A stretch of DNA of 64,000 nt from JAFAZJ01 sp964437145 (GCA_964437145.1 CAYTFW010000003.1:1-64000), one strand, 5' to 3'; numbered from the stretch's first letter, positions 25,692-37,175 are shown. Notes: generated by a model not told the origin, from the letters alone. Translations and numbers: made by a program.

Positions 25692-26834
25692 TCAGCGCCG
25701 CACGAGACTCTGCCGCAGGAACGCGAACAGCCGCTGCCGCGCGATGGTGTTCTCGCGCATCGAGAAGAAGTGGCTGGCGCCGGAGACGATCAGCAGCTCG
25801 GCTTCCTTGCCCAGGCCGCGTAGGGTCTCGGTCATGCGCAGGCTTTGGTCGAGCGGCACGTTCTCGTCCTTGTCGCCGTGCATCATCAGCACCGGCACGT
25901 CGATCTCCTGCGCGTGGTTGATCGGCGATCGCGCGGCGAGGCCCTGGGCGTCGGCGAGGTCGTCGAGATAGGGTCGCACGAAGGGATTGGCTTCGTACCA
26001 GCCCGGCAGGTCGGTGGGCGGGAAGAGGGCCGCGACGCAGCGGATCGCCGGCCGGCGCGCCGCCGCCAGTAGCGCCACCTGGCCGCCCATCGAGGCGCCG
26101 ATCAGGCCGATGCGACCGGGATCGACCGAGGGCAGGCGGCGCAGCCAGTCGATCGCGGCGATCACGTCGTCGACCTGCTTGCCGCCCTGGTCGTTGTCGC
26201 CGTCCGAGCCCAGCCATCCCCGCAGCGACAGCGACAGCACCTTGTAGCCGGAGTTCGCCGCCAGCTCGGCGAGATGCCGGTCGGTCCAGGCGTTGCGGCC
26301 GAAGCCGTGCAGCAGCAGCAGCGCCGGATGCGGCGCCACGCCGGCCTCGGGCTTGTAGAGATAGCCGCCCAAGGTCACGCCGTCGCCGGGCAGGCGCACA
26401 TGCTCGACACCTTCGATCTGCGGCAGATCCTCCCAGCGACAGGCGATCTCGAAGCGCGTGCCGTCGGGGCAGCGGAAGGCGAAGCCGTAATGGCCCGGCG
26501 CCGTGTAAGGCTCCTCGACCGGTGCCTGGGTGGTCTCCGCGCCGATGCCCCGGAGATGGGCGTGCAGCGCATCGACCTGCGCGCGGTCCTTCGCGGCCAG
26601 GGCCAGGATCGCGCCGCCGGTGGCGGCATCGACCGCGGCCTCGCGCAGCATCAGATGCTGGTCGCGCCGCGCCCACAGCACGCGATCGGCGTCGGCGCCG
26701 ATGCGCGTGAAGCCGAGCAGCGGCAGCCAGCGGCGATGGAATGCCGTCGAGGCTGCAAGGTCGGCGACCTCGATGGTGGCGCCGATGAACGACGCCGGCG
26801 GCCGCGCGAAGGGAGGAGACGTCGGGTTGGCCAT
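25692..26834 (-). CDS. Fusion of VOC (glyoxalase-like) domain and alpha/beta hydrolase
   Basis: The 380-residue cytoplasmic protein has two parts. Residues 16-132 form a VOC domain (IGATIEVADLAASTAFHRRW, YGFAFRCPDGTRFEI). Residues about 145-380 form a dienelactone-hydrolase-like alpha/beta hydrolase with nucleophile Ser248 in GASMGG, acid Asp323 in HGDKDENVP and His355 in GASHFF. VOC domains include extradiol dioxygenases and glyoxalases, but the metal ligands here are not clear, so it may only bind substrate. The fusion suggests ring-cleavage or lactone chemistry in one chain. It is next to a Bug binding protein. Confidence 0.85.
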   Translation of the reverse strand: MANPTSPPFARPPASFIGATIEVADLAASTAFHRRWLPLLGFTRIGADADRVLWARRDQHLMLREAAVDAATGGAILALAAKDRAQVDALHAHLRGIGAETTQAPVEEPYTAPGHYGFAFRCPDGTRFEIACRWEDLPQIEGVEHVRLPGDGVTLGGYLYKPEAGVAPHPALLLLHGFGRNAWTDRHLAELAANSGYKVLSLSLRGWLGSDGDNDQGGKQVDDVIAAIDWLRRLPSVDPGRIGLIGASMGGQVALLAAARRPAIRCVAALFPPTDLPGWYEANPFVRPYLDDLADAQGLAARSPINHAQEIDVPVLMMHGDKDENVPLDQSLRMTETLRGLGKEAELLIVSGASHFFSMRENTIARQRLFAFLRQSLVRR

Positions 26835-26946
26835 GTCAGCCCAGTCACCGGCGGGGGCACCGATGGCGGCCGGTCGGCCGCGTCTTCAGTGAATCACCCC
26901 ACGAAGATGGCGTCAAATCGGCCGGCCGCAAGGTCGCGCGGCGCCA

Positions 26947-27231
26947 TTAGAAGAGCTCGGACTGCCACAGAGCGGCGGTGTACTGGTACTTCCCGCCGCA
27001 CGAATACTTCACGTACTTTGGATTCGGCTCGTGCTGCCGGACCTCCAGCAGGTTGTTGTTGCCCAAGTTCGCGACGACGATGTCCGCCGGCTCGAGATGT
27101 CGGGATACCAGGCACCGCAGCGTCGCAATGACGCCGGCGTCGGTGAGCTTCTCCTGCTCGACGGCGCATTGGAAGATGATCTGGCCATCTTCATAGCCGT
27201 CGATACCCCAGAACCACACCTTCTTCGCCAT
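26947..27231 (-). CDS. Small hypothetical protein
   Basis: This 94-residue protein is of a family I do not recognise. It opens MAKKVWFWGIDGYEDGQIIF and has LVSRHLEPADIVVANLGNNN in the middle; it ends CGGKYQYTAALWQSELF. Four Cys and several aromatic residues suggest a compact fold, with no signal peptide or membrane segment. It begins four bases after the stop of the MDR-family enzyme and so is probably translated from the same mRNA. About 110 bases without a gene separate it from the VOC-hydrolase fusion. Confidence 0.6.
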   Translation of the reverse strand: MAKKVWFWGIDGYEDGQIIFQCAVEQEKLTDAGVIATLRCLVSRHLEPADIVVANLGNNNLLEVRQHEPNPKYVKYSCGGKYQYTAALWQSELF

Positions 27232-27234
27232 CGC

Positions 27235-28227
27235 CTACACCCGCACCAGCAGCTTGCCGCGATTGCGGCCCTGGAACAGCTCGGCCAGCGCGCGGGGCGC
27301 ATTCTCGAAGCCCTCGACGATGTCCTCGGCCGCCTTGATCTTGCCGGCGGCCAGCCAGCCCGCGAGCTCGGCCACGGCCTTTGCTTGCTGGTCGGCGAAG
27401 TCCATGACGATGAAGCCTTCCATGCGCAGGCGCTTCACGACCAGCAGGCCGGGTACCGCCGCCGGCCCCGGCTCGGGCTTCTCGGCGTTGTACTGCGAGA
27501 GGTTGCCGCAGCAGACGACGCGGCCCCTGAGGTTCATCAGGAACAGCGCGACGTTCAGCACCTCGCCGCCGGTGTTGTCGAAATAGACATCGACACCGTT
27601 GGGACAGGCTTCGCGCAGCGCGCGCCGCACGTTGCCGGCCTTGTAGTCGACCGCCGCGTCGAAGCCGAGCTCGCGCGTCAGCCAGGCGCATTTCTCCGGT
27701 CCGCCGGCGGTGCCGACCACGCGACAGCCCTTGATCTTGGCGATCTGGCCGACGATCGAGCCCACCGCGCCGGCCGCCGCCGAAACCAGCACGGTCTCGC
27801 CCGCCTTGGGCTGCCCGACATCGAGCAGGCCGTGATAGGCGGTCAGCCCGGTGACGCCGAGCACGCCCATCAGATGCTCCGGCTTGTGCCGGCGGTCGCG
27901 CTTGGTGAGATCACGCGCCTTCAGCACCGCATGGTCCTGCCAGCCGATCATGCCGTCGACCAGATCGCCCTTGGCGAAGCCTTCGGCTTTCGACTCGACG
28001 ACCTCGCCCATGGCGAAGCCGTGCATCAGCTCGCCCGGCAGCACCGGCGCCTTGTAGGTCGGGCTCGGCGCCATCCACGCACGGTTGGCGGGATCGAGCG
28101 ACAGCAAAGTCGTGCGCACCAGCACCTCGCCCGCGGCGGGGGTGCCGACCGGCGCCGTGCGCAACTCGAAATGCTGCGGCCCGACCATGCCCAGGGGCCG
28201 TTCCTTCAGGATCCATTGGCGATTCAT
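27235..28227 (-). CDS. NADP-dependent MDR oxidoreductase (leukotriene B4 dehydrogenase/CurA type)
   Basis: The 330-residue zinc-free medium-chain reductase begins MNRQWILKERPLGMVGPQHF. GLTAYHGLLDVGQPKAGETV and the Rossmann motif SAAAGAVGSIVGQIAK lie mid-protein, with YFDNTGGEVLN and FIVMDF further on. These match 15-oxoprostaglandin/LTB4 12-hydroxydehydrogenase and CurA, which reduce activated double bonds with NADPH. The start at 28227 lies eight bases after the Bug gene's stop; the long upstream extension of this frame is only a shadow of that Bug gene. Confidence 0.9.
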   Translation of the reverse strand: MNRQWILKERPLGMVGPQHFELRTAPVGTPAAGEVLVRTTLLSLDPANRAWMAPSPTYKAPVLPGELMHGFAMGEVVESKAEGFAKGDLVDGMIGWQDHAVLKARDLTKRDRRHKPEHLMGVLGVTGLTAYHGLLDVGQPKAGETVLVSAAAGAVGSIVGQIAKIKGCRVVGTAGGPEKCAWLTRELGFDAAVDYKAGNVRRALREACPNGVDVYFDNTGGEVLNVALFLMNLRGRVVCCGNLSQYNAEKPEPGPAAVPGLLVVKRLRMEGFIVMDFADQQAKAVAELAGWLAAGKIKAAEDIVEGFENAPRALAELFQGRNRGKLLVRV

Positions 28228-28235
28228 CACGATGA

Positions 28236-29225
28236 TTACTCCAGTGGCTTGAAGCCGGTCGACTGGATGCGCGGTCCCCACGTGTCGGCCTCGGTCTTCA
28301 TCATCGCCGCGAGCTGCGCCGGTGTGGAAGGCGTCGGCAGCATGCCCGATTTGGCGAAGGCTTCCTTGACCTCGGCGGTGCTCAGCACCTTGGCGACGGC
28401 TTCCGACGCGCGCGCGACGATCGGCGCCGGCGCGTTGGGCGGCATGAACAGCCCGAACCACTCGGTGACCACAACCTCCTTCACGCCTTGCTCGGCGAAT
28501 GTCGGAACCTCGGGATAGAAGGGCGAGCGCGCCGAGCCGGAGGTGGCGATCACGCGGGCACGACCATCGACCTTGAACGGCAGGAAGCTGCCCTCGGGCA
28601 GCATCAGCGCGGCGAGCTGGCCGCCGGTGAGATCGGCGATCGCCGGCGCGCCGCCGCGATAAGGCACGGCCTGGATCGGCGCGCCGGTGGCGCGCGCCAG
28701 CAGCATGGTGAGGAAGTGCGGGAAGGAGCCTTCGCCGGGGTTGCCGCAATTGGCCTTGCCGGGATTGGCCTTCGCCCAGTCGGCGAACTGCGCCAGCGTC
28801 CTGACCTCCGTCGGCACCATGGGACCGACGGCGATGCCATGGACGAATGTCGCGGCGAGCGAAACCGGCGTCACATCCTTCGTCGGATCGTAGCTGAGCT
28901 GGCGGTAGATGGTGGGATAGACGGTCACGGTCGAGGCCGGCGTGATCAGCATGGTGCGACCGTCGGGCGGCGCGTTCTTCAGCAGATCGATGGCGATGCG
29001 GCCGGCGGCGCCGGGCTTGTTGTCGACGATGGCGTTCTTCGCATAGGCCGGCGCCAGCTTGTCGGCCAGCCAGCGCGCGGTGACGTCGGCGGTACCGCCG
29101 GCGGGGAAGCCGACCAGGATCTTCAGGTTGTCGAGCGCGTCCTGCGCCCGCGCCGCGGTGACTGAAAACGCCAACACGGCGCCCGCCATGTGCAGGGCGC
29201 CGCGTCGCGTGATGATGCTGACCAT
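28236..29225 (-). CDS. Tripartite tricarboxylate transporter (Bug) periplasmic binding protein
   Basis: The 329-residue exported receptor has a signal peptide (TRRGALHMAGAVLAFSVTAARAQ) with likely cleavage after ARAQ. Ligand-binding segments are VGFPAGGTADVTAR, DNKPGAAGRIA, APPDGRTM and VPYRGGAPAI. It heads a minus-strand unit with the MDR reductase and a small protein, so the ligand may be an unsaturated or aromatic acid handled by the reductase; this is inference from gene order. No TctAB partner is visible. A family A palindrome lies upstream. Confidence 0.92.
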   Translation of the reverse strand: MVSIITRRGALHMAGAVLAFSVTAARAQDALDNLKILVGFPAGGTADVTARWLADKLAPAYAKNAIVDNKPGAAGRIAIDLLKNAPPDGRTMLITPASTVTVYPTIYRQLSYDPTKDVTPVSLAATFVHGIAVGPMVPTEVRTLAQFADWAKANPGKANCGNPGEGSFPHFLTMLLARATGAPIQAVPYRGGAPAIADLTGGQLAALMLPEGSFLPFKVDGRARVIATSGSARSPFYPEVPTFAEQGVKEVVVTEWFGLFMPPNAPAPIVARASEAVAKVLSTAEVKEAFAKSGMLPTPSTPAQLAAMMKTEADTWGPRIQSTGFKPLE

Positions 29226-29290
29226 GGATCCCTCCCCGGGTGCTTTCGGAGAGGGTGATCGGTTGCGCGGACCGAGTCCAGCGATCCGCG

Positions 29291-29370
29291 CGTCATCCCG
29301 AGCGCAGCGAGGGATCTCCTCGAAACGGAGTCCCGCTGGCGGGAGATCCCTCGCTGCGCTCGGGATGACG
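29291..29370. repeat. Family A intergenic palindrome, copy 2
   Basis: Perfect 29-base arms (29291-29319 and 29342-29370) enclose a 22-base loop. It stands just after the aconitase stop on the minus strand and before the Bug gene, so it could end or stabilise the aconitase mRNA. The distal arm bases (GATCTCC) differ from other copies but stay paired. Confidence 0.93.
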
Positions 29371-29374
29371 GAGG

Positions 29375-32065
<2,691 letters not shown>

Positions 32066-32178
32066 GTCGAGATGCTCCGGCGTGCGCGCGGGAGGCGCGG
32101 GAAAGATCGGCCGGAACATAGGCCGCGACCCGTGCGAAGGCAACGCGAGGCACGCTGTGTCGCCTTCCAATTCGTAAT

Positions 32179-32202
32179 CGGGGCGCGATAAGGTGCGCCC
32201 CG
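32179..32202 (+). other. Leader hairpin before the TPR gene
   Basis: CGGGGCGC and GCGCCCCG form an eight-base stem around an eight-base loop, 29-52 bases before the ATG at 32231. It may lie in the 5' leader or be a binding site. No U-run follows, so it is not a classic terminator. Confidence 0.35.
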
Positions 32203-32230
32203 GGGCGAAGGGTGGACCGGAGAGATATCG

Positions 32231-33202
32231 ATGCGATCTGTCTTCGCAGCTCTGCTGGCCGCGCTAACGCTGTCCGCTGGAACGGCCTCGGCCCAGGCGG
32301 TGAGCGACAGTTTCGACTGGGACCCGGCACGGCGCGACTTCAGCCGGCCCGGCGTCGCGCCGCCGGCGGCCAACGCAGGGTCGGGCGCGATGGCCGGACT
32401 CGACAAGGAACTGGCGCGGACCGATCTGACACCGCAAAGGCGCGCCGACTTGCTGGTGCTGCGCTCGATGCTGTTCCGCTCGATGGGCCGCGAGTCCGAT
32501 TCGCGTCGCGACTTCCAGGAGGCGTTGCGGATCTGGCCGGATACCCGTTTCGATATCCTGGCCGCCGCGGCGATGGCCGACGCCAGCGCCGGGCGGACCC
32601 AGCCGGCGCTCGACACGCTGGACAAGGCGCTGCGCGAGCGGCCCGGGTCGCCGACCCTGCTGACCGCGCGTGGCCAGGTGCGGCTGATACTGGGCGACAA
32701 CGACCTGGCGATCGCCGATCTGTCGCCGCTGGTCGACAGCAGCCCGCGCGCGCGCTGGCTGCGGGTGCAGGCCTATTACAACAAGGGCAGCCACCGCGAA
32801 TCCTCTGATGACGTGGACGTGCTGCTGCGCGGCTGGAGCGGCACGGCGCCGGTCCTGCCCATGCTGTGGCGCTACGCCAACAATGTGAAACTTCGGCGCG
32901 ACGCGCGCGGCGCGCTGGCGGCGGATTTCCGCACCTATGGCGAGCCGACGGAGTGGCCGGCGCCGATCGTGCGTCATCTGCTGGGCCGCATGACGGCGGG
33001 CGACCTCGACGTCGCGGCCGAGACCGACGCCGGCGCCAAGCGCAGCAACGGCCGCTGCCTGACGGCGCTGTTCCAGGGTCTGGACTCGCTGCGCGCCGGC
33101 AACCGCAACCGCGCCCGCGAGCTGTTCCAGCTCAGCCAGGCGCGCTGCGGCCCCAACACCTCCGCCAACCTCGCCGCCTCGGCGGAATTGCGACGGATGT
33201 GA
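32231..33202 (+). CDS. Exported TPR-repeat protein
   Basis: The 323-residue protein has a Sec signal peptide (MRSVFAALLAALTLSAGTASA, then QA). The mature part contains helical pairs of TPR type at about 60-190 (LLVLRSMLFRSMGRESDSRR, LDTLDKALRERPGSPTLL, ARGQVRLILGDNDLAIADL). No catalytic motif is visible. TPR proteins hold complexes together; the periplasmic location suggests a role in envelope assembly, but no partner is near. GGAGAG lies before the ATG. It is divergent from aconitase and convergent with a hydrolase. Confidence 0.8.
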   Translation: MRSVFAALLAALTLSAGTASAQAVSDSFDWDPARRDFSRPGVAPPAANAGSGAMAGLDKELARTDLTPQRRADLLVLRSMLFRSMGRESDSRRDFQEALRIWPDTRFDILAAAAMADASAGRTQPALDTLDKALRERPGSPTLLTARGQVRLILGDNDLAIADLSPLVDSSPRARWLRVQAYYNKGSHRESSDDVDVLLRGWSGTAPVLPMLWRYANNVKLRRDARGALAADFRTYGEPTEWPAPIVRHLLGRMTAGDLDVAAETDAGAKRSNGRCLTALFQGLDSLRAGNRNRARELFQLSQARCGPNTSANLAASAELRRM

Positions 33203-33212
33203 CGCGCTGCCG

Positions 33213-34016
33213 TCAGCCATCCCCCAACGTCGCGAACGGGCCGATGAAGCGGGCGATTTCCGCCAGGGTGCGTTGCGGCTGCTGTAGATGGGGGGAATGC
33301 CCGCAGGCCGGGATCAGCCGCGTTTCGCTGTAGCCCGAGACCTTGCCGGCGATCAGGCCGAGCTGCAGCTCGCTGCCGTACTCGTCGTCCTCGCCCTGGA
33401 TCGCCTGCACCGGCACCTGCACGCCGGGCAGCCGATCCTCGATCGACCAGTCCATGAAGGCGGGGTCGAGCCAGGCGTCGGCCCATAGGTTGAAGGCGCC
33501 GTCGACATCGCGGTGATACTTCGCCAGCCGCGTACGCAGGTCGCCGCCGTCGAACGCCGCCCGCGCCTTGCGGATCGAGGCGACGCCATCCGCCTCGCAG
33601 ACCACATGCGCCGCCAACGTCACCACAGCCTGGAGTGTTTCAGGATCATGACCGGCGCTGATCAGCGCGACGCTGCCACCGTCGCTGTGGCCGATCAGGA
33701 TGTGCTCGCCGATGCCGGCCGCCTCGAGTACGCGCGGCAGCACCTGCTCAGCCTCGATGTGCATGTAGGCCGTGCCCGGCGATCTGGGCCACGGCGAGGA
33801 TCGCCCGTATCCCGTTCGGTCGTAAGCGAAGCCGGCGAAGCCCGTCGCGGCGCAGAGCGCCGCTGGGAAGTCGCGCCACATCTCGACGCAGCCCAGGCCT
33901 TCGTGCAGGAACACCAGCGTCGGTCGCGCATAGCCATCGTCGCGACCGGCGCGCGCGATCCAGCGCCCGCGGATGCGGCGGTCCGCCAGATCGAGGAAGA
34001 GTTCATCGGCGTCCAT
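33213..34016 (-). CDS. Alpha/beta hydrolase
   Basis: The 267-residue protein has the alpha/beta-hydrolase order: oxyanion region VFLHEGLGC, YDRTGYGRSS, the nucleophile elbow GHSDGG, an acid in QGEDDEYG and the catalytic His in ACGHSPHLQQP. It resembles esterases and C-C hydrolases of the MhpC/proline-iminopeptidase kind. The His-Ser-Asp triad looks complete. The substrate is unknown, and it stands alone between the TPR gene and the HExxH protein. Confidence 0.85.
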   Translation of the reverse strand: MDADELFLDLADRRIRGRWIARAGRDDGYARPTLVFLHEGLGCVEMWRDFPAALCAATGFAGFAYDRTGYGRSSPWPRSPGTAYMHIEAEQVLPRVLEAAGIGEHILIGHSDGGSVALISAGHDPETLQAVVTLAAHVVCEADGVASIRKARAAFDGGDLRTRLAKYHRDVDGAFNLWADAWLDPAFMDWSIEDRLPGVQVPVQAIQGEDDEYGSELQLGLIAGKVSGYSETRLIPACGHSPHLQQPQRTLAEIARFIGPFATLGDG

Positions 34017-34073
34017 CGTGCCGATGTAGCGTCTCCCCCCGCCGATCGCCAGCGCGCCTGCCGGGTCGGCGGA

Positions 34074-34697
34074 TCACTTGAGCAGGTGCTTCGAGCTCTG
34101 CTTGACCGTCGTGATCAGGTTCTTGGCCATCAACGAGGCGTTCTTGGCGGTGAGGCTGCCGTAGCCGGTGGTCGGCGTCGCCGCCAGCCCGCCGCCGCCC
34201 AAGGCGACGTCATGGATACCCGCCTTGGAAGCGTCCTTGCTGTTGTTGATGGGAACCACCGTGGCGCCCACATCGAGCCGGTTGTGCATCAGCTCGTGGA
34301 AGGCGATATGCGCCAGCTTGTCGGCCGGCATGTTGTCCTCGACATAAATCTCCGACAGCACGCCGTCATCGAGCGTGGCTGTCCGGCCGGCGGCGTCGCC
34401 GCCGCTCGACTTGGTGATCGAGCTGGGGATCAGGCTGTTGGAGGGGCTACGCAGCACGTGGATCACCGAGGAGCCTTTGTCCTGCCAGCTCTTTTTCCGC
34501 TCGTCGGCGGTCTGGTCCCAAGCGATCGACCAGGTCAGCTTGGTATTGGCCAGCTTGTTGACCTCGCCGAACAGCTTCTCCATCGTTTTGTTGATGGTCT
34601 CGATCGAGCTCTTCTTGAAGTAATCAAGCTTGTGCGGATCGGCCGAGCCCGTGCCGCGCTGAAAGTAGATCCTGAAGTCGACAGATCCCTCCGCCAT
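34074..34697 (-). CDS. Unrecognised protein with HExxH zinc-protease motif
   Basis: The 207-residue protein has no signal peptide or membrane helix. The central segment IAFHELMHNRLDVG (HELMH at 134-138) is a metallopeptidase-type zinc motif, with the helix after a short hydrophobic run. A further His at 162 (GIHDVALGGGG) could be the third ligand. The N-terminal 60 residues contain a charged helix, and the C-terminus has ASLMAKNLITTVKQ. I do not recognise the family. GGGGAGG stands before the ATG at 34697. It lies downstream of a GyrI-like protein on the same strand, 211 bases away. It may be a small intracellular peptidase or an exported toxin-like effector. Confidence 0.65.
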   Translation of the reverse strand: MAEGSVDFRIYFQRGTGSADPHKLDYFKKSSIETINKTMEKLFGEVNKLANTKLTWSIAWDQTADERKKSWQDKGSSVIHVLRSPSNSLIPSSITKSSGGDAAGRTATLDDGVLSEIYVEDNMPADKLAHIAFHELMHNRLDVGATVVPINNSKDASKAGIHDVALGGGGLAATPTTGYGSLTAKNASLMAKNLITTVKQSSKHLLK

Positions 34698-34799
34698 TGA
34701 AAGCCTCCCCCCTCGATGCTCGACACAAGTAGTCGAACGCACCGTCAGTAGGCCACGAATCCGATAGCCCTGCCAGCGCCGACGATCACGGCGCATCGC

Positions 34800-34823
34800 A
34801 CCGACGGCGTGTACGCCGACGGT
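34800..34823. other. Imperfect 24-base palindrome between HExxH and GyrI-like genes
   Basis: ACCGACGGCGTGTACGCC plus GACGGT pairs 10 of 12 positions with itself. It lies in the 211-base gap, about 100 bases upstream of the HExxH start and about 85 downstream of the GyrI-like stop. It may be an operator or a weak terminator. Apart from this I see nothing else in the gap. Confidence 0.3.
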
Positions 34824-34908
34824 CAGATGCGTGATGTGCTGATGAAGGGGTTGGGAGGGCGGCTATGGCGTGGCGAACCACGCTGCCAGCACACCCACGA
34901 CCGAGCGG

Positions 34909-35367
34909 CTAGCGGATGGGAAAGTAGATCTCCATCCGGTCGTCGGCGACGTAGACTTCCCACGGCGCGCCAGCCGGTTGCTTGCCGTTGGCCGACATCC
35001 ACGCGTGGATGGCCTCGTAGGCTTTCTCGCTCGTGGCTTGATCGCCGGTGTGGACGGTCGTCGCGACCGTGGCTTTCGGGAGTTCCGTCGCGATGAATTT
35101 GCCCTGGGACTTCACCGAGTGCGCGAGCGGAAAGCCCGATTCGCAATCGAGGACGCCGTCGGCGAACTCGAAAGTGCGCGTGAAGGGCGCACCGGCCGGC
35201 TGCACGCCGGCCTTTTCGAGATAGCCGCCGACGGCGCCGATATTGCCGCCGATGACGTCTCCCGCCTGCTCGATCTTGACCTTGCCCTTGATGACAAGCG
35301 CGGGCCGGGCGGCGTGTTCCTTGACCTTGATGTCGTACTTCACGGAGTCGTTTCCTGTCGCGAACAT
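34909..35367 (-). CDS. Stand-alone GyrI-like/AraC effector-binding-domain protein
   Basis: The product is about 152 residues. VKYDIKVKEHAARPALVIKG starts the domain, PFTRTFEFADGVLDCESGFP is the central strand pair, TVATTVHTGDQATSEKAYEAI follows, and PWEVYVADDRMEIYFPIR closes it. This is the GyrI-like ligand-binding fold seen in BmrR, SbmC and AraC-type regulators, here without a DNA-binding domain. It probably binds small hydrophobic or cationic compounds. The start is uncertain: ATG at 35367, or GTG at 35343, which would open directly on the domain. It follows the AraC-type regulator by 60 bases, so the two may work together. Confidence 0.82.
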   Translation of the reverse strand: MFATGNDSVKYDIKVKEHAARPALVIKGKVKIEQAGDVIGGNIGAVGGYLEKAGVQPAGAPFTRTFEFADGVLDCESGFPLAHSVKSQGKFIATELPKATVATTVHTGDQATSEKAYEAIHAWMSANGKQPAGAPWEVYVADDRMEIYFPIR

Positions 35368-35427
35368 AGGTGGACCGACCCTACGCAACGGCCCCGCGAC
35401 ACGATTGTAAAATTCCGACCTCGGCCA

Positions 35428-36267
35428 CTACTTCTCGGCGGGAGGCGGCGGTTCGGTCGGCGTGATGAGATGGTCGGACATCACGTGATTGCCGCTCAAG
35501 TACTTCATCGGGCTCACGCCAGAGAACTTCGTGAAGTCCCGGATGAAGTGCGATTGATCGTAGTACCCGCAGGCGGCCGCCGCGTCGGCGAGGGTCAGCG
35601 TGTTGGTCTCTTTGGTCAGCGCCAGGAACTTCTGGAAACGTGCGATGCGCGACAGGACCTTCGGTGTGATGCCCACCTGCTTCTTGAACTTGCGCTCGAG
35701 CTGGCGCTCGCTGTAGCCGATGAGCTTGACGAGCTCTTGCGCCGAGTAGGCGCCCTCCGACCGGGCGATGTACTGGCACGCCTGGCGAACGAAGATGTCT
35801 TCCCGCGACTCCTGCGTCAGACGCTCCTCGAGCACGGCGGTCATCGCCGTCAGGCGCTCGTCATGCGAGTCGCAGCGCGCGATCCGTTCATGGATCGCCG
35901 CCGAGAACGCGGGCTCGAAGTCGGCGAAATCGACCACGCGGTCGACGAGCTTCTCGTAGGGAACGTCGAAAAAGCGCGCGGCGCCCGCCGCCTTGAACCG
36001 GATGGACACGACGCCGATCTCGCCGGTCGGCTTGAGCATGATGCGCTCGGTGAGCTGACCCGACATCAGGACCCGGGCCTGGCGTTCGTACGCGTCGCCT
36101 TCGAGCTTCAGGAACGCGTCGCCGAAATGGACGATCAGCTCCGTCTTGCCGTCGGGCAAGACGATCTCGGGTTCCGGATCGTCGCCACCTTTGGGTGCCG
36201 CCAGAAGCCAGATGCAGTCGACAAACGGTTCGAGATGGGCGGGCGGTGGCTCGGTTCTGTACTGCAT
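35428..36267 (-). CDS. AraC-family transcriptional regulator
   Basis: The 279-residue protein has an N-terminal sensing domain (about 1-150; EPEIVLPDGKTELIVHFGD and GVVSIRFKAAGAARFF) typical of the DUF6597-type AraC proteins. The C-terminal double helix-turn-helix spans 165-262 (AQELVKLIGYSERQLERKFK and LADAAAACGYYDQSHFIRDF). It starts 18 bases after the TauD dioxygenase and precedes the GyrI-like protein, so it may control this small unit and itself. The inducer is unknown. Confidence 0.9.
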   Translation of the reverse strand: MQYRTEPPPAHLEPFVDCIWLLAAPKGGDDPEPEIVLPDGKTELIVHFGDAFLKLEGDAYERQARVLMSGQLTERIMLKPTGEIGVVSIRFKAAGAARFFDVPYEKLVDRVVDFADFEPAFSAAIHERIARCDSHDERLTAMTAVLEERLTQESREDIFVRQACQYIARSEGAYSAQELVKLIGYSERQLERKFKKQVGITPKVLSRIARFQKFLALTKETNTLTLADAAAACGYYDQSHFIRDFTKFSGVSPMKYLSGNHVMSDHLITPTEPPPPAEK

Positions 36268-36285
36268 CCGAGGGCATCTTGCGGT

Positions 36286-37173
36286 CTAAACCGGCCGCTC
36301 GCCCTTCACAGTGACGCGGTTGCCGCTGCGCGTGTGCGGCCAGTAGTCCCACATCGCGCGGTGCTGGACGCAGCGGTTGTCCCAGAAGGCGATGGAGTTG
36401 GCGCGCCAGCGGAAGCGGCACTGGAACAGCGGGTTCTCCATGTGCTCGTAGAGATAGCGCAGGATGCCGTCGCCCTCGTCGCGCGGCACGCCGACCAAGC
36501 CGCGGGTGAAGCCGCGATTGACGTAGAGCGCCTTCTTGCCGGTCACGGGGTGTGTGCGAATCACCGGGTGCTCGGCGCGCGGGTACTCCGCCTTGTCCGC
36601 CACACCGAAATTCTTGTAGAGGCCGCGATAGACAGACTCGCCGTCGTGGATCGCGGTCATGCCCTCGAGATACCGCTTCATGCGGTCGCTGAGCGCTTCG
36701 TAGGCGGCGTACATGCTGGCGAACAGCGTGTCGCCGCCTTTGGGCGGGCAGGTCTTGATGTAGAGGATGCTGCCCATCGGCGGCTCGACATCGCAGGAGA
36801 CGTCGGTGTGCCAACCCTCGCCATTGGCGCGCGGGCTGTCCTTGTCGGCGTGGATGATCATCAGCTCGGGCTTGCCCGGCTCGTGCGGCGCGGCGGGATG
36901 CAGGTGCAGGTCGCCCCACAGCCGGCCGAAGGCGAGGTGCTGGTCGGGCGTGATGGTCTGGTCGCGGAAGAAAATCACCGAGTTCTCGGCCAGCGCGCGG
37001 TGCAGCTCGTCGATGGTCTGGTTGCTGAGCGGCCGGCTGAGGTCGACGCCACCCACCTCCGCGCCGAGGATCGGCGTGAGTTTGTCGACGGTGATGCTCT
37101 CGTAGGGAAGCTCATCGCCCGCGACGTGCTTGTAGCGGGGGCCGGCATTGCCTCGCATTTGCGTGCTCGACAT
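36286..37173 (-). CDS. TauD/TfdA-family 2-oxoglutarate-dependent dioxygenase
   Basis: The 295-residue Fe(II)/2-oxoglutarate enzyme has the HxD iron ligands in GWHTDVS (near residue 120), the distal His in VQHRAMWDYWP, and Arg residues before RSGNRV for 2-oxoglutarate. These enzymes hydroxylate sulfonates, phenoxy acids or other carboxylates. A strong GGAGGTGA five bases before ATG 37173 decides the start; an ATG five codons earlier lies inside that site. Upstream is a remnant of a Bug binding-protein gene, so the enzyme once shared an operon with a dedicated uptake receptor. Confidence 0.92.
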   Translation of the reverse strand: MSSTQMRGNAGPRYKHVAGDELPYESITVDKLTPILGAEVGGVDLSRPLSNQTIDELHRALAENSVIFFRDQTITPDQHLAFGRLWGDLHLHPAAPHEPGKPELMIIHADKDSPRANGEGWHTDVSCDVEPPMGSILYIKTCPPKGGDTLFASMYAAYEALSDRMKRYLEGMTAIHDGESVYRGLYKNFGVADKAEYPRAEHPVIRTHPVTGKKALYVNRGFTRGLVGVPRDEGDGILRYLYEHMENPLFQCRFRWRANSIAFWDNRCVQHRAMWDYWPHTRSGNRVTVKGERPV

Positions 37174-37175
37174 AG

